NCBI RefSeq assembly: GCF_000014565.1
Contig: NC_008268.1
Span: 1,860,001-1,924,000, forward strand
Length of the DNA stretch: 64,000 nucleotides
Origin: Rhodococcus jostii RHA1
Lineage (GTDB): Bacteria; Actinomycetota; Actinomycetes; Mycobacteriales; Mycobacteriaceae
Direction: 5' to 3'
Shown: positions 1-8,330 of the stretch, one piece after another
How the letters are laid out: every line of letters starts with the position of its first letter
Position numbering within the stretch: the first letter of the stretch is position 1
Made by a program: the position numbers and the translations under genes
Notes under the pieces: generated by a model
The model's database searches: none
What the model was told of the DNA's origin: nothing
The model's input: only the letters and a program-made list of their open reading frames with translations

Positions 1-79
1 GTCTCCGACTCCAGCACCGCTGACATCCACACCCCTTCGATTTACAACCACTACCGCCCCCGCGCCCCGCGAGTCCGGG

Positions 80-778
80 TCACTGCGCGAGAGCGCCGGC
101 CGGTTCGCGGAGGATGATGTCGGGCGTCCCCGGCAGGCGGAGACGCTCGAGGAACTGCACGATCTCGGCGGCGACCGACCGGTGGGACACGTCGTTGAGG
201 ATGTCGTGCAGCCCCTCGTGAACGACGACGACCCGGGCGTCGGGCAACGCGGACGTGACGGCCAGGACGTCCGCTGCCGGGCTCAGTACGTCGGCGCCTC
301 CGTGCACGACGAGGACGGGAACCTGCACGTGGGTCAGCGAATCGGCCGTGGCAACCGGCGTTTCCGCACCGAGCGTTCCCCGCTCGAGAGCGTCGGCCGA
401 CGACAGGACCCCTCGATGCACGGGACACGCGGAACGGATCTCGAGTTCGCCGTCCCACTCTCCGGTGAAGGCGTCGGCGCCCGCCACGAGAAGACCGGCG
501 GCCACCACACCGGACACGGCCGGATGCGTCGCGGCCAGGTCGAGGGCGGTCAGGGCGCCACTGTCCGACCCGACGACGGTGACAGGAAGACCGGTCTCGG
601 CATCGGCGATCACCCGAGCAGTCGCCGCGGGATCGTTCTCCACCACCGCGACACGGTAACCATCGAAGGCGATCCGGCGGGCGAACCGGCGGTACACGTG
701 AGCATGCTCACCGCGGCCGGCGACGACGATCACCGAGCCACGCGCAGTCGCTTCGGGTTCCAGCCAGTCGATGTCCAC
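80..778 (-). CDS. Alpha/beta hydrolase fold protein
   Basis: A 232-residue protein starting at a GTG, with GAGG about six bases upstream. The core looks like a compact alpha/beta hydrolase: a nucleophile elbow G-S-D-S-G with Ser73, a likely acid Asp163 in HGGAD, and a likely base His191 in HEGLHD. No lid insertion or signal peptide is visible, so it is probably cytoplasmic. It is transcribed divergently from the sulfhydrylase gene across a 209-base region with repeated half-sites. The substrate cannot be told from sequence; an esterase, thioesterase or C-C hydrolase role is possible. The first 79 bases of the window hold nothing I can assign. Confidence 0.8.
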   Translation of the reverse strand: MDIDWLEPEATARGSVIVVAGRGEHAHVYRRFARRIAFDGYRVAVVENDPAATARVIADAETGLPVTVVGSDSGALTALDLAATHPAVSGVVAAGLLVAGADAFTGEWDGELEIRSACPVHRGVLSSADALERGTLGAETPVATADSLTHVQVPVLVVHGGADVLSPAADVLAVTSALPDARVVVVHEGLHDILNDVSHRSVAAEIVQFLERLRLPGTPDIILREPAGALAQ

Positions 779-868
779 TGATTACCTCATTCGGGGGGTT
801 GTTCGCAGGATTGACTGCGTCACCCTGACCCACACGCGCGAGGTCGAACAAGACTAATGCTCGAGCAG

Positions 869-928
869 AACAAAACGCGTGCCTTCTCGCCGCGCTTCGT
901 GTTTTGTTCCGAACATATTCGTTTTGCT
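869..928. promoter_or_regulatory. Three GTTTTGYT half-sites in the divergent promoter region
   Basis: AACAAAAC at 869-876 is the reverse complement of GTTTTGTT at 901-908, and GTTTTGCT recurs at 921-928, exactly 20 bases (about two helical turns) after the second site. The array lies between the divergent hydrolase and sulfhydrylase genes, just upstream of the latter. This looks like a binding region for a regulator not encoded nearby. Inference only. Confidence 0.4.
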
Positions 929-987
929 CTGCCATTCACCCGCTCTGCCATTCATCCAGAAGTATCGACGAAGGGACAGGCACACCG

Positions 988-2286
988 ATGCCCGAGACCA
1001 CAGGGTTCGCGACCCGGCAGGTCCGCACCGGCTATCAACCCGGAACGCCGCAGAACACCGCGATCCCCCCGATCTACCAATCGGTTGCCTACGATTTCGG
1101 CAGCTTCGAACAGGCACGGGACATCTTCTCCCTCCGCCGGAAGGGAAACCTGTACAGCCGCACCGGCAATCCCACCCAGGCCGTGTTCGAGCAGCGCCTC
1201 GCCGATCTCGACGACGGAGTCGCCGCCCTGGCCACGGGATCCGGGCAGTCCGCTGTCGCGGTCGCCCTCCTCACGCTCGCCAAGTCCGGACAGCACATCG
1301 TCGCGGCGCGGCAGCTGTACGGGGGAACCGTCGATCTCCTCAGCGACACCTTCGCGGACTTCGGGATCGAGGTCACGCTCGTCGATCAGGACGACCTCGA
1401 CGCCTGGCGTGCGGCCGCGCGTCCCGAGACCCGGGCCTTCTTCGCCGAGACGATCGGCAACCCCGTCGCCTCCGTGCTCGACGTCCGGGCCGTGGCCGAC
1501 ATCGCGCACCAGGCGGGGGTCCCGCTGATCGTCGACAACACGATCGCCACCCCGTATCTGCTCCGCCCGAAGGACTTCGGAGCCGACATCACCGTGTACT
1601 CGGCCACCAAGTTCATCGGTGGGCACGGCAGTTCGCTGGGTGGTGTGATCGTGGACCTCGGGACGTTCGACTTCGGCGCGGAACCGCAGCGGTGGACCCA
1701 GTTCACCGAGCCCTACCCGCGCATCGGTGACCTCGTGCTGTGGGAGGAGTTCGGCCGCGAACGGAGCGCCTACCTGGTCTACGCGAAGACGAAGATCGTC
1801 CACGATCTCGGTCCCGCACTGTCCCCGTTCAATTCGTTCCAGCTGCTTCAGGGGCTGGAGACGCTGGACCTGCGGCTGGAACGGCAGGTCGGTTCGGCGC
1901 TGGCTATCGCACGATTCCTCGACGGTCATCCCGCGGTCGCGAAGGTCAACTACCCCGGACTGCCGGACAACCGGTGGCACGCTGCAGCCCAGCGGTACCT
2001 GCCGCGCGGCGCCGGCTCGGTCTTCTCGTTCGATCTCGCCGTCGACGACTCGAAGGTGGCGAAGTTCATCGACTCGCTGCAACTGTTCGCCATCGTCGCC
2101 AACATCGGCGACGCCCGTTCGCTGGTAGTACACCCCGCCACCACCACGCACAGCCATCTCGGCGACACGCAACTCCGTGACGCCGGATTCGGGGACCGCA
2201 CCGTCCGATTGTCGATCGGACTGGAAAACCTGGAAGACCTCGTCGACGATCTGCGTGCTTCGCTCGACGCCATCACGGAGGAATGA
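988..2286 (+). CDS. metY: O-acetylhomoserine sulfhydrylase (PLP-dependent)
   Basis: A 432-residue protein of the Cys/Met metabolism PLP family; the length is typical of O-acetylhomoserine sulfhydrylases, which make homocysteine from O-acetylhomoserine and sulfide. The PLP lysine is Lys208 in SATKFIGGHG. The N-terminal TRQVRTGYQP and the YSRTGNPT motif are family hallmarks. I chose the ATG at 988, preceded by AAGGGA, over an in-frame start 84 bases upstream. The stop is one base before the downstream monooxygenase start, so the two are co-transcribed. The pairing suggests that sulfur released from organosulfur compounds is assimilated into homocysteine. Cystathionine gamma-synthase is the main alternative. 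Confidence 0.87.
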   Translation: MPETTGFATRQVRTGYQPGTPQNTAIPPIYQSVAYDFGSFEQARDIFSLRRKGNLYSRTGNPTQAVFEQRLADLDDGVAALATGSGQSAVAVALLTLAKSGQHIVAARQLYGGTVDLLSDTFADFGIEVTLVDQDDLDAWRAAARPETRAFFAETIGNPVASVLDVRAVADIAHQAGVPLIVDNTIATPYLLRPKDFGADITVYSATKFIGGHGSSLGGVIVDLGTFDFGAEPQRWTQFTEPYPRIGDLVLWEEFGRERSAYLVYAKTKIVHDLGPALSPFNSFQLLQGLETLDLRLERQVGSALAIARFLDGHPAVAKVNYPGLPDNRWHAAAQRYLPRGAGSVFSFDLAVDDSKVAKFIDSLQLFAIVANIGDARSLVVHPATTTHSHLGDTQLRDAGFGDRTVRLSIGLENLEDLVDDLRASLDAITEE

Positions 2287-2287
2287 C

Positions 2288-3358
2288 ATGCACTTCGGCT
2301 ACTGGACGCCCATCTACGGTGGCTTCCTGCGCAACCTCGGCGACGAAGGGATGCCCGCCACCTGGGACTACGTCAAGAAGCTCTCACAGCTCGCCGATCG
2401 TCTCGGGTACCACACCACCCTCGTGCCGGAGCTCTATCTCAACGACCGCAAGGGCGTCGACGCGCCCAGCCTCGAGGCGTGGTCGCTGTCGTCGGCGATC
2501 CTCGCAGTCACCGAACAACTCCGGGTGATGACGGCGGTGCGACCCGGATTCCACCTGCCGGCGGTCACCGCGAAGGAATCGGCGACGATCACCGACATCG
2601 CCGGAACAACCGAGGCCGGTGCGGCACGGTTCGCGCTCAACGTCGTCGCCGCGTGGTGGGAGGAGGAAGCCCGGCAGTACGGCGGCGCCTTCACCCGGCA
2701 CGACGACCGGTACCGGCAGGCCACCGAATTCGTCGACGTTCTCCGTGGGCTCTGGGAACACACCCCGTTCACCTACGAGGGTGAGCACTTCAGCGTGCGC
2801 GACTCGATCCTGTCGCCGAAGCCCGGCGTCCATCCCCCGGTCTTCGCGGGCGGGGAGAGCGAGAGCGGCCGCGATTCGATCGCGACCTTCGCCGACTCGT
2901 ACGTGCTGCACGGCGGCACCGTCGAGGAGGTGCGCACGAAGATCGCGGACATGAACGCACGGTCCCAGCGAATCCACCAGCGGGACATGGCCGAATTCGG
3001 CATGTCCACGTACATCATCGTGCGCGACACCGAAGCCGAGGCCCGCGCCGAACTCGCACGCATCACCACCGTCGATCCGCACTCGCCCGGGTACGCGTCG
3101 TTCGAGGAGTTCGTGAAGAACTCCGAACTCGACGTCGAGCTGTCCAAGCGCGAGTACTCCGTCGGCACCCGTGGACTGCGACCCGACCTCGTCGGCACAC
3201 CGGAACAGGTCGCCGAGAAGATCCGCGCCTACCAGGACGCCGGTCTCACCCTGCTGCTCATCCAGTGCTCTCCCGCGCACGAGGAACTCGAGCGCATCGC
3301 CGAGCAGGTCTTCCCGCTCGTCCCCGCCCGTGAGTACTTGTCAACCACGGGCGGTTAA
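2288..3358 (+). CDS. LLM-class flavin monooxygenase, SsuD/SfnG type
   Basis: A 356-residue luciferase-like monooxygenase. Family features are the RFALNVVAAWWEEEA core (SsuD and SfnG have NIVSGWF-type motifs there), the DDRYRQATEFVDVLRGLW segment and the LVGTPEQVAEKI C-terminal motif. Such enzymes use reduced FMN and oxygen to cleave C-S bonds of alkanesulfonates or dimethylsulfone, releasing sulfite or sulfinate. No flavin reductase is adjacent. The gene lies one base after the sulfhydrylase, so a sulfur-scavenging role fits. The last codons (REYLSTTGG and stop) are inside a long palindromic repeat, so the native C-terminus has probably been replaced. The exact substrate is not determinable. 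Confidence 0.85.
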   Translation: MHFGYWTPIYGGFLRNLGDEGMPATWDYVKKLSQLADRLGYHTTLVPELYLNDRKGVDAPSLEAWSLSSAILAVTEQLRVMTAVRPGFHLPAVTAKESATITDIAGTTEAGAARFALNVVAAWWEEEARQYGGAFTRHDDRYRQATEFVDVLRGLWEHTPFTYEGEHFSVRDSILSPKPGVHPPVFAGGESESGRDSIATFADSYVLHGGTVEEVRTKIADMNARSQRIHQRDMAEFGMSTYIIVRDTEAEARAELARITTVDPHSPGYASFEEFVKNSELDVELSKREYSVGTRGLRPDLVGTPEQVAEKIRAYQDAGLTLLLIQCSPAHEELERIAEQVFPLVPAREYLSTTGG

Positions 3359-3382
3359 CAAGTACTCACGGGCGGGACGCCC
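3324..3382. repeat. Dispersed long palindrome, copy A, with GC mini-hairpin
   Basis: Arms 3324-3345 and 3354-3375 pair at 21 of 22 positions around an 8-base loop. The core GTGAGTACTT pairs with AAGTACTCAC. A GGGCG-GGA-CGCCC mini-hairpin follows at 3370-3382. The stop codon of the monooxygenase gene lies in the right arm. Copies B, C and D are at 5815, 14044 and 62904. Confidence 0.85.
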
Positions 3383-3411
3383 TTGACCGGACCACTCGCC
3401 GCGAGTAAGGA
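3383..3411 (+). promoter_or_regulatory. Candidate promoter for the amine oxidase gene
   Basis: TTGACC (3383-3388), a 17-base spacer and TAAGGA (3406-3411) form a plausible housekeeping promoter directly after palindrome A. It would give a leader of about 120 bases before the amine oxidase start at 3538. Confidence 0.4.
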
Positions 3412-3537
3412 TGAATATGTTCTGTGCGCGGCGATTTCATTCCCGGAGAGAGGAATTCACACCCCCAGGACCAATGGCGGCGCACCCGTTACATACGGCC
3501 GCACGAGGGCCGGGCGCGCAGCGCGAGGGGATTTGTC

Positions 3538-4920
3538 ATGGCAGACATCGAGGTCGACTATTGCGTCGTAGGCGCTGGATTCGCCGGACTGACGGCGGCA
3601 CTGCGTCTGAAACAGGCCGGACAATCGGTCGCGCTCGTGGAGGCGCGTGACCGGATCGGCGGGCGAACGTTCACCGAGGTCCGCGAAGATGGTTCGTGGA
3701 TAGATCGGGGCGGTGCGTGGATCGGGCCGGGACAGGACCGGATCTACGCCATGATGGACGAATTCGGCGTCAAGAGTTACAAGCAGTACACCGACGGCGA
3801 GGCGATGATGGTCGTCGACGGCAAGCAGTACCGGTACAAGGGCACGATTCCCCTGACGATGAGTCCCTGGGCGGCCGCGAATCTCGGGGCCGTGTTCGTC
3901 GAACTCGGCGAGATGTGTAAGACGATCCCGCTCGAGGCGCCGTGGGAGGCGAAGAAGGCAGCGAAGTGGGACTCGATCAGCCTCGCCAAATGGCTCGGCG
4001 ACAACACGCTGTCCACACCCGCCCACGACCTTCTCGAGACCGCCATCGCCGGCTGCTACACCTCCGCGGCGTCCGAAGTGTCGATGCTGTTCGTCCTGTA
4101 CCAGATGGCATCCGGCGGCGGTCCGAGTTTCGTCCTCGGTGTGAAGGACGCCGCCGAGGACGCGCGGCCGGTCGGCGGAATGGGCGCCGTCTATCGTCCG
4201 ATGGCAGTCGAGATCGGCGACGCGCTCCATCTGTCACAACCCGTCCGGGACATCGCACAGGACGGCGACGGCGTGACCGTCCGCTCCGCGGATCTGGCCG
4301 TGCGCGCCCGGAGGGCGATCGTCGCGGTACCCCTCGCGATCGCGAGCCAGATCGTCTACGAACCGCTGCTGCCGATGGATCGGTCCTTCCTGCACCAGCG
4401 AATGCCGAGCGGTGCGGTCATGAAAATCGCCGTCCTCTACGACGAACCCTTCTGGCGCGCCGCCGGACTGTCGGGGCAGTCGGCGGCACCCGACTCCCCC
4501 GCGACGATCACCATCGACGCCAGTACCGACACGGGACGTCCCGGCGTTCTGTGCGTCATCGTCGAGGGACCGATCGCCCGCAAGCTGGGGACGCTGCCGG
4601 AAGCGGAACGGAGGAAGGCCGTGCTCGCGGAGTTGACCGCGAGGTTCGGAAATAAGGCAGCCTCCCCCGTCGACTACATCGAGCAGAACTGGAGCGTCGA
4701 GCGGTACTCCGGCGGCGGCATGCTCAGTCATGCGCCGACGGGAGTGCTCACCCAATTCGGGCACGCCCTCCGCACCCCCTGCGGTCGCATTCACTGGGCC
4801 GGCACGGAGAGTTCGTCCGTGATGTGCGGCTGGGTCGACGGGGCCATCAGGTCCGGGGAGCGCGCCGCCCGCGAAGTCACCGAACACGACGGCGTGCTGT
4901 CACCCACCCGGTCTCAGTAG
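3538..4920 (+). CDS. Flavin-containing monoamine oxidase
   Basis: A 460-residue FAD-dependent amine oxidase. The N-terminus carries the dinucleotide-binding GxGxxG (VVGAGFAGLTAAL), the acidic EARDRIGGRT motif and RGGAWIGPGQ. The C-terminus has HWAGTE followed by DGAIRSGERAA, the second FAD-binding region. Members oxidise primary or polyamines such as tyramine or putrescine to aldehydes with release of ammonia and hydrogen peroxide. I chose the ATG at 3538, preceded by GAGGGG, because the in-frame extension upstream lacks family sequence. Its last 7 bases overlap the end of the convergent SDR gene. The aldehyde product could feed the aldehyde dehydrogenase at 5873. Confidence 0.86.
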   Translation: MADIEVDYCVVGAGFAGLTAALRLKQAGQSVALVEARDRIGGRTFTEVREDGSWIDRGGAWIGPGQDRIYAMMDEFGVKSYKQYTDGEAMMVVDGKQYRYKGTIPLTMSPWAAANLGAVFVELGEMCKTIPLEAPWEAKKAAKWDSISLAKWLGDNTLSTPAHDLLETAIAGCYTSAASEVSMLFVLYQMASGGGPSFVLGVKDAAEDARPVGGMGAVYRPMAVEIGDALHLSQPVRDIAQDGDGVTVRSADLAVRARRAIVAVPLAIASQIVYEPLLPMDRSFLHQRMPSGAVMKIAVLYDEPFWRAAGLSGQSAAPDSPATITIDASTDTGRPGVLCVIVEGPIARKLGTLPEAERRKAVLAELTARFGNKAASPVDYIEQNWSVERYSGGGMLSHAPTGVLTQFGHALRTPCGRIHWAGTESSSVMCGWVDGAIRSGERAAREVTEHDGVLSPTRSQ

Positions 4921-5711
4921 TAGACGGCGCCCGGAGCACCACCGCCGACGGCCACCGCGTCGCCGGTGATCCCGACACTGCGCGGTGACGCCAGGAACGT
5001 GACGACGTCCGCGACCTCGCTCGCGTCGATCAGCCGGTGGATCGAGTTGGTGGCCAGCCGCGACTCCAACTCGGCGACCGGTACACCTTCGTCCTCGGAC
5101 TGCTTGGCCAACCGGTCGACGAGTCGTTCCGTCCGGGTCAGGCCCGGATGCACCACCGTCACGTTGATTCCGTGCGGTCCGAGTTCGTCGGCGAGGTTCT
5201 TCGTCAGCGCCGACACCCCGACGTTCCGCACGGTTTGCGCGATGGAATTGGCCTGGCGTGCACCGAGCCCGCTGATATTGATGATCCGCCCCCACCCCTG
5301 TTCCACGAGGTGCGGTGCCACCGCGCGGGCGGTCCGCAGATAGCCGAGCACCTTGATCTCGAGTTCGGCGCGCACCACGTCGTCGGTGGTGGACGCGAAG
5401 TCGCTCGGCTTGCCCACACTCCACGGTGTGGCCGCGGCGTTCACGAGAATGTCGACGCCACCGAGTTCGTCCACCGTCCGCTGCACGAGGGCGCGCACCG
5501 AATCGTCGTCGCCGGTGTCGGTGGGCACCCCGATCACACGCCGCCCGGTCTCCTGCGACAGCGTCTTCGCCGCCAATTCCAGCGCCTCGACGCCCCTGGC
5601 CGCGAGCACCACGTCGACGCCCTCCGCCGCGAGGCTACGCGCGATCGCGAGACCGATTCCGCGGCTGCCGCCGGTGACGACGGCCCGCTTGCCGCCCAGA
5701 CCGAGATCCAT
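4914..5711 (-). CDS. Short-chain dehydrogenase/reductase-like protein lacking the YxxxK dyad
   Basis: A 265-residue SDR-fold protein. The cofactor motif TGGSRGIG and the D/NAAxxP-like NAAATP segment are present. The active-site segment reads SIAQTVRNVGVSALTKNL: aligned on the conserved ALTKNLADELGP helix, the catalytic Tyr is Gln and the catalytic Lys is Asn. It therefore either acts by other residues or is non-catalytic. I chose the ATG at 5711, preceded by GAGGAGA; a GTG 27 bases upstream would put that ribosome-binding site inside the coding region. It overlaps the convergent amine oxidase gene by 7 bases. Confidence 0.8.
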   Translation of the reverse strand: MDLGLGGKRAVVTGGSRGIGLAIARSLAAEGVDVVLAARGVEALELAAKTLSQETGRRVIGVPTDTGDDDSVRALVQRTVDELGGVDILVNAAATPWSVGKPSDFASTTDDVVRAELEIKVLGYLRTARAVAPHLVEQGWGRIINISGLGARQANSIAQTVRNVGVSALTKNLADELGPHGINVTVVHPGLTRTERLVDRLAKQSEDEGVPVAELESRLATNSIHRLIDASEVADVVTFLASPRSVGITGDAVAVGGGAPGAVYY

Positions 5712-5814
5712 GTTGTTCTCCTCATCTCCGCTGTCCACCCCTCGGTTCGAGGGTAGGACCGCGACGGTCGGGAGTCACGGATTCGGTTCAGCGTGAGGCC
5801 AATTGCGCTCCGCA

Positions 5815-5873
5815 CCCGTGCGTGGTTAAAGAGTCCAGAGACTCGTCAACCACGCACGGGCGGCGAAGCCGCC
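5815..5873. repeat. Dispersed long palindrome, copy B, with GC mini-hairpin
   Basis: Arms 5815-5835 and 5840-5860 match at 19 of 21 positions. The core is GTGCGTGGTT paired with AACCACGCAC, so both arms differ from copy A in a compensating way. The mini-hairpin GGCGGC-GAA-GCCGCC at 5859-5873 touches the stop codon of the aldehyde dehydrogenase gene. The element lies at the 3' end of that gene and may act as its terminator. Confidence 0.85.
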
Positions 5874-7297
5874 TACCGCTGGATCGACTTGATCTCGAGG
5901 AACTCCTCGAAGCCGAGGACGCCGGCCTCGCGGCCGATGCCCGACTGCTTGTACCCGCCGAACGGGGCGTTGGTGTTGAACGCGCCGCCGTTCACCTCGA
6001 CCTGGCCTGCGCGCAGCTGCCGCGCCACGCGGTCGGCGCGGTCCTGGTCACCGGACCAGACGCCGGCGGCGAGCCCGTATTCGGTTGCGTTGGCGATCCG
6101 CACGGCGTCGTCCTCGTCCTGGTACCCGATGATCGACAGGACGGGACCGAAGATCTCCTCCTTGGCGATGGTCATGTCCTCGGTGACACCGGAGAATACG
6201 GTGGGGCCGACGAAGTAGCCGGATTCCTGGCCGGTCTCCCGGCCGTCGAGAACGGCGTGCGCGCCTTCCGAGATGCCCTGTTCGATGTAGCCGCGCACTC
6301 GCTTCAGCTGGTTCGAGTTCACCAGCGGCCCCAGCACCGAGGTGGCGGCCGTCGGATCGCCGACGGAGTAGTTCTGCGCGACCTTCGCCGCGATGGCGGC
6401 AGCCTCGTCCACCTTGCCCGCGGGGACCAGCATCCGGGTCAGCGCCGAGCAGGTCTGACCGGAGTTGAGGAAACACTTGGCCACTCCGTCGGTGACAGCC
6501 TTCGTCAGGTCGGCGTCGTCGAGGATGACGTTGGCCGACTTGCCGCCGAGTTCGAGTGCCACCTTCTTCACCGTCTCGGCCGCGACCACGGCGACCCTCT
6601 TGCCCGCGCGGGTGGAACCGGTGAACGAGACCATGTCCACCTCGGGATGGCCGGCGATCGCCTCGCCCACGACGGGCCCGAATCCGCTGACGAGGTTGAA
6701 CACGCCTGCCGGCAAACCGATTTCGTCGAAGATGTCGGCGAGTGCGTAGGTGGCGAGCGGCGCCACCTCGGTCGGCTTGAGCACCACGGTGCATCCCGCG
6801 GCCAGAGCACCGCCGACCTTGAGCACCACCTGGTGGAGCGGGAAGTTCCACGGAGTGATCGCACCGACGACACCGATCGGCTCGCGCACGATCAGGGAGT
6901 TGCCCACCTCGTGGGCGTCGAAGTCGTAGGTGGCGGCCAGTTCCGCGAAGGCGGCGAGGTTCGCGAGCGGCATGCCGATCTGGACGGGCTTCGCAAATCC
7001 GAGCGGCATGCCCATGTCGCGGGACACCAGGGCGGTGAAGTCGTCGAGGCGCTCCTGGATCAGGGCAGCCGCCTTCCGGAGGTACTCGCCACGTTCCTTG
7101 CCGCTGAGCGCGGACCATGCGGGGAAGGCTGCTCGCGCGGCCTTCGCGGCGCGATCGACGTCGTCGGCGGTGCCCTCGGCGACCACCGCGATGACATCTT
7201 CGGTGGCCGGATTCACCACGTCGATCCGGCCCGTTCCCTGCGAATCGATCCAGGATCCGTCGATGTAGATCTTGGTCCGGTCCAGAACTTCGCTCAT
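5873..7297 (-). CDS. NAD(P)-dependent aldehyde dehydrogenase
   Basis: A 474-residue aldehyde dehydrogenase, full length for the superfamily. The cofactor motif is TPWNFPLHQ with FTGSTRAG. The general base is Glu249 in ALELGGKS and the nucleophile is Cys283 in SGQTCSAL. The C-terminal [12 protein letters not shown] motif is present. It oxidises an aldehyde to the acid in the cytoplasm; the substrate is not evident. A link to the amine oxidase 1 kb away (amine to aldehyde to acid) is possible but is inference from proximity. The start ATG at 7297 is the only good one. The palindrome copy B begins immediately after the stop. Confidence 0.88.
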   Translation of the reverse strand: MSEVLDRTKIYIDGSWIDSQGTGRIDVVNPATEDVIAVVAEGTADDVDRAAKAARAAFPAWSALSGKERGEYLRKAAALIQERLDDFTALVSRDMGMPLGFAKPVQIGMPLANLAAFAELAATYDFDAHEVGNSLIVREPIGVVGAITPWNFPLHQVVLKVGGALAAGCTVVLKPTEVAPLATYALADIFDEIGLPAGVFNLVSGFGPVVGEAIAGHPEVDMVSFTGSTRAGKRVAVVAAETVKKVALELGGKSANVILDDADLTKAVTDGVAKCFLNSGQTCSALTRMLVPAGKVDEAAAIAAKVAQNYSVGDPTAATSVLGPLVNSNQLKRVRGYIEQGISEGAHAVLDGRETGQESGYFVGPTVFSGVTEDMTIAKEEIFGPVLSIIGYQDEDDAVRIANATEYGLAAGVWSGDQDRADRVARQLRAGQVEVNGGAFNTNAPFGGYKQSGIGREAGVLGFEEFLEIKSIQR

Positions 7298-7459
7298 CGG
7301 TCAGCCTCCAGTGAATGTGTCGCGGATCCCCTGCGCCCCGCAGCCTACGACCGGACTCCTCCGGCGAGGGGCGAATGCGATCTCCCCGAATCACATACCG
7401 GGATGCCACCGATCGCGGACCATCGACTACGGCAGCACATCAAGAGGAGGAGCGATCGG

Positions 7460-8038
7460 ATGCGCACGCAGTCACCGGCACGCGCCCTTCTCGGCGTACT
7501 CGGAATCACCGCCGTGCTCACCGCCTCGGCGTGTGGCTCGACGGACGAGACGGGGACCGCCGAACCCTCGCGTGACATCACCGTCACGAGGTCCGCACCG
7601 ACCGTGACGACCGCACCGCATCCCGACCGCTGCCTGATCGGCGAATTGCAGGTGACGCTCGGACGGGCGAGCGGGGCCGCGGGATCTCAGGAGATCCCGC
7701 TCGTCTTCACCAACACCGGCGCCCGCAGCTGTGTCCTCCACGGCTACCCCGGGGTCTCGTACGTCGCGTCCCCGGACGGTCCGCAGGTGGGTGCCGCGGC
7801 CGAGCGGGACGGCGGAACCGACACTCCGGTGACGGTCGCTCCGGGCTCGCGGGCCACCGCAGCGGTGCGTGCCACGGTGGTGCAGAACTATCCGGCCGAG
7901 ACGTGTGAGCCCACTCCGGTCGCGGGATTCCGGGTGTACCCACCCGACGACACCGGTTCGGTGTTCGTCCCCTACGCCACCACCGGCTGTTCGCAGAACG
8001 GCGTGAAGCAGCTGTCGGTGCAGCCCGTGACCGGGTGA
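7460..8038 (+). CDS. DUF4232 lipoprotein
   Basis: A 192-residue exported protein. The N-terminus is a signal peptide with a hydrophobic stretch and a lipobox ending TASAC, so Cys25 is probably lipidated and the protein anchored outside the membrane. The mature part matches the DUF4232 pattern common in actinobacteria: an N-terminal Cys, a LVFTNTG segment, CVLHGYPGV, and two further Cys that may form disulfides. Function is unknown; such proteins are often redundant cell-surface lipoproteins. The start ATG at 7460 follows AGGAGGAG. A candidate double hairpin follows the stop. Confidence 0.82.
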   Translation: MRTQSPARALLGVLGITAVLTASACGSTDETGTAEPSRDITVTRSAPTVTTAPHPDRCLIGELQVTLGRASGAAGSQEIPLVFTNTGARSCVLHGYPGVSYVASPDGPQVGAAAERDGGTDTPVTVAPGSRATAAVRATVVQNYPAETCEPTPVAGFRVYPPDDTGSVFVPYATTGCSQNGVKQLSVQPVTG

Positions 8039-8043
8039 CCTGG

Positions 8044-8075
8044 TTCACCCGCCCAGGGTGAATCGGCTCACCCTG
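8044..8075. promoter_or_regulatory. Overlapping alternative hairpins / alternating GGGTGA half-sites
   Basis: TTCACCC (8044-8050) pairs with GGGTGAA (8056-8062), and CAGGGTGA (8054-8061) pairs equally well with TCACCCTG (8068-8075). The two stems share the middle segment and exclude each other. The site lies right after the lipoprotein gene and before a small reading frame with a strong ribosome-binding site. It could be a terminator/antiterminator pair or a three-half-site operator. Confidence 0.35.
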
Positions 8076-8125
8076 TCGCCGACCTACCGTCGTGCTACCG
8101 GCTCGCGCAGAAGGAGGGCGGAGGC

Positions 8126-8230
8126 ATGTTCGAGATCATTCGCGAAGTGCATTCCGAAGTTCGGCACCGCCGCGGTCCGCGGCACCACCACCATCTCCTC
8201 ACCGAGCGGAGCGCCGGTCGCGGATCCTGA
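8126..8230 (+). CDS. Candidate 34-residue His/Arg-rich small protein
   Basis: A short reading frame starting at ATG 8126 with AAGGAGGGCGGAGG just upstream, the strongest ribosome-binding site in this neighbourhood, and ending at TGA 8228-8230. The predicted peptide is basic with a run of four His (residues 20-23) flanked by Arg. It has no membrane segment or recognised motif. It lies 100 bases upstream of the emb gene on the same strand and could be a leader peptide or small protein. Support is only the ribosome-binding site and position; conservation was not testable here. Confidence 0.35.
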   Translation: MFEIIREVHSEVRHRRGPRHHHHLLTERSAGRGS

Positions 8231-8315
8231 AGCGCTTCCACATGTGATCCGCCGGGGCGGCCGGCCCTCCGACCGGGCCTGTTCCTTGCCTTCGCTAACA
8301 ATTGTCGCGGATGGG

Positions 8316-8330
8316 TACTATCCGACTTCG
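8316..8330 (+). promoter_or_regulatory. TACTAT -10 element giving a possibly leaderless emb transcript
   Basis: TACTAT at 8316-8321 lies eight bases before the GTG start at 8330. Transcription would start at or next to the GTG, and no ribosome-binding site precedes it. No good -35 element is seen at standard spacing. Confidence 0.45.

Noticed and set aside
1..79. Possible gene end at the left edge
   Set aside because: No frame with recognisable coding signal crosses the edge in 79 bases.
5822..8038. A long plus-strand open frame over the aldehyde dehydrogenase region, continuing into the lipoprotein gene
   Set aside because: It is the antisense shadow of the aldehyde dehydrogenase; only the part from ATG 7460 has a signal peptide, ribosome-binding site and family match.
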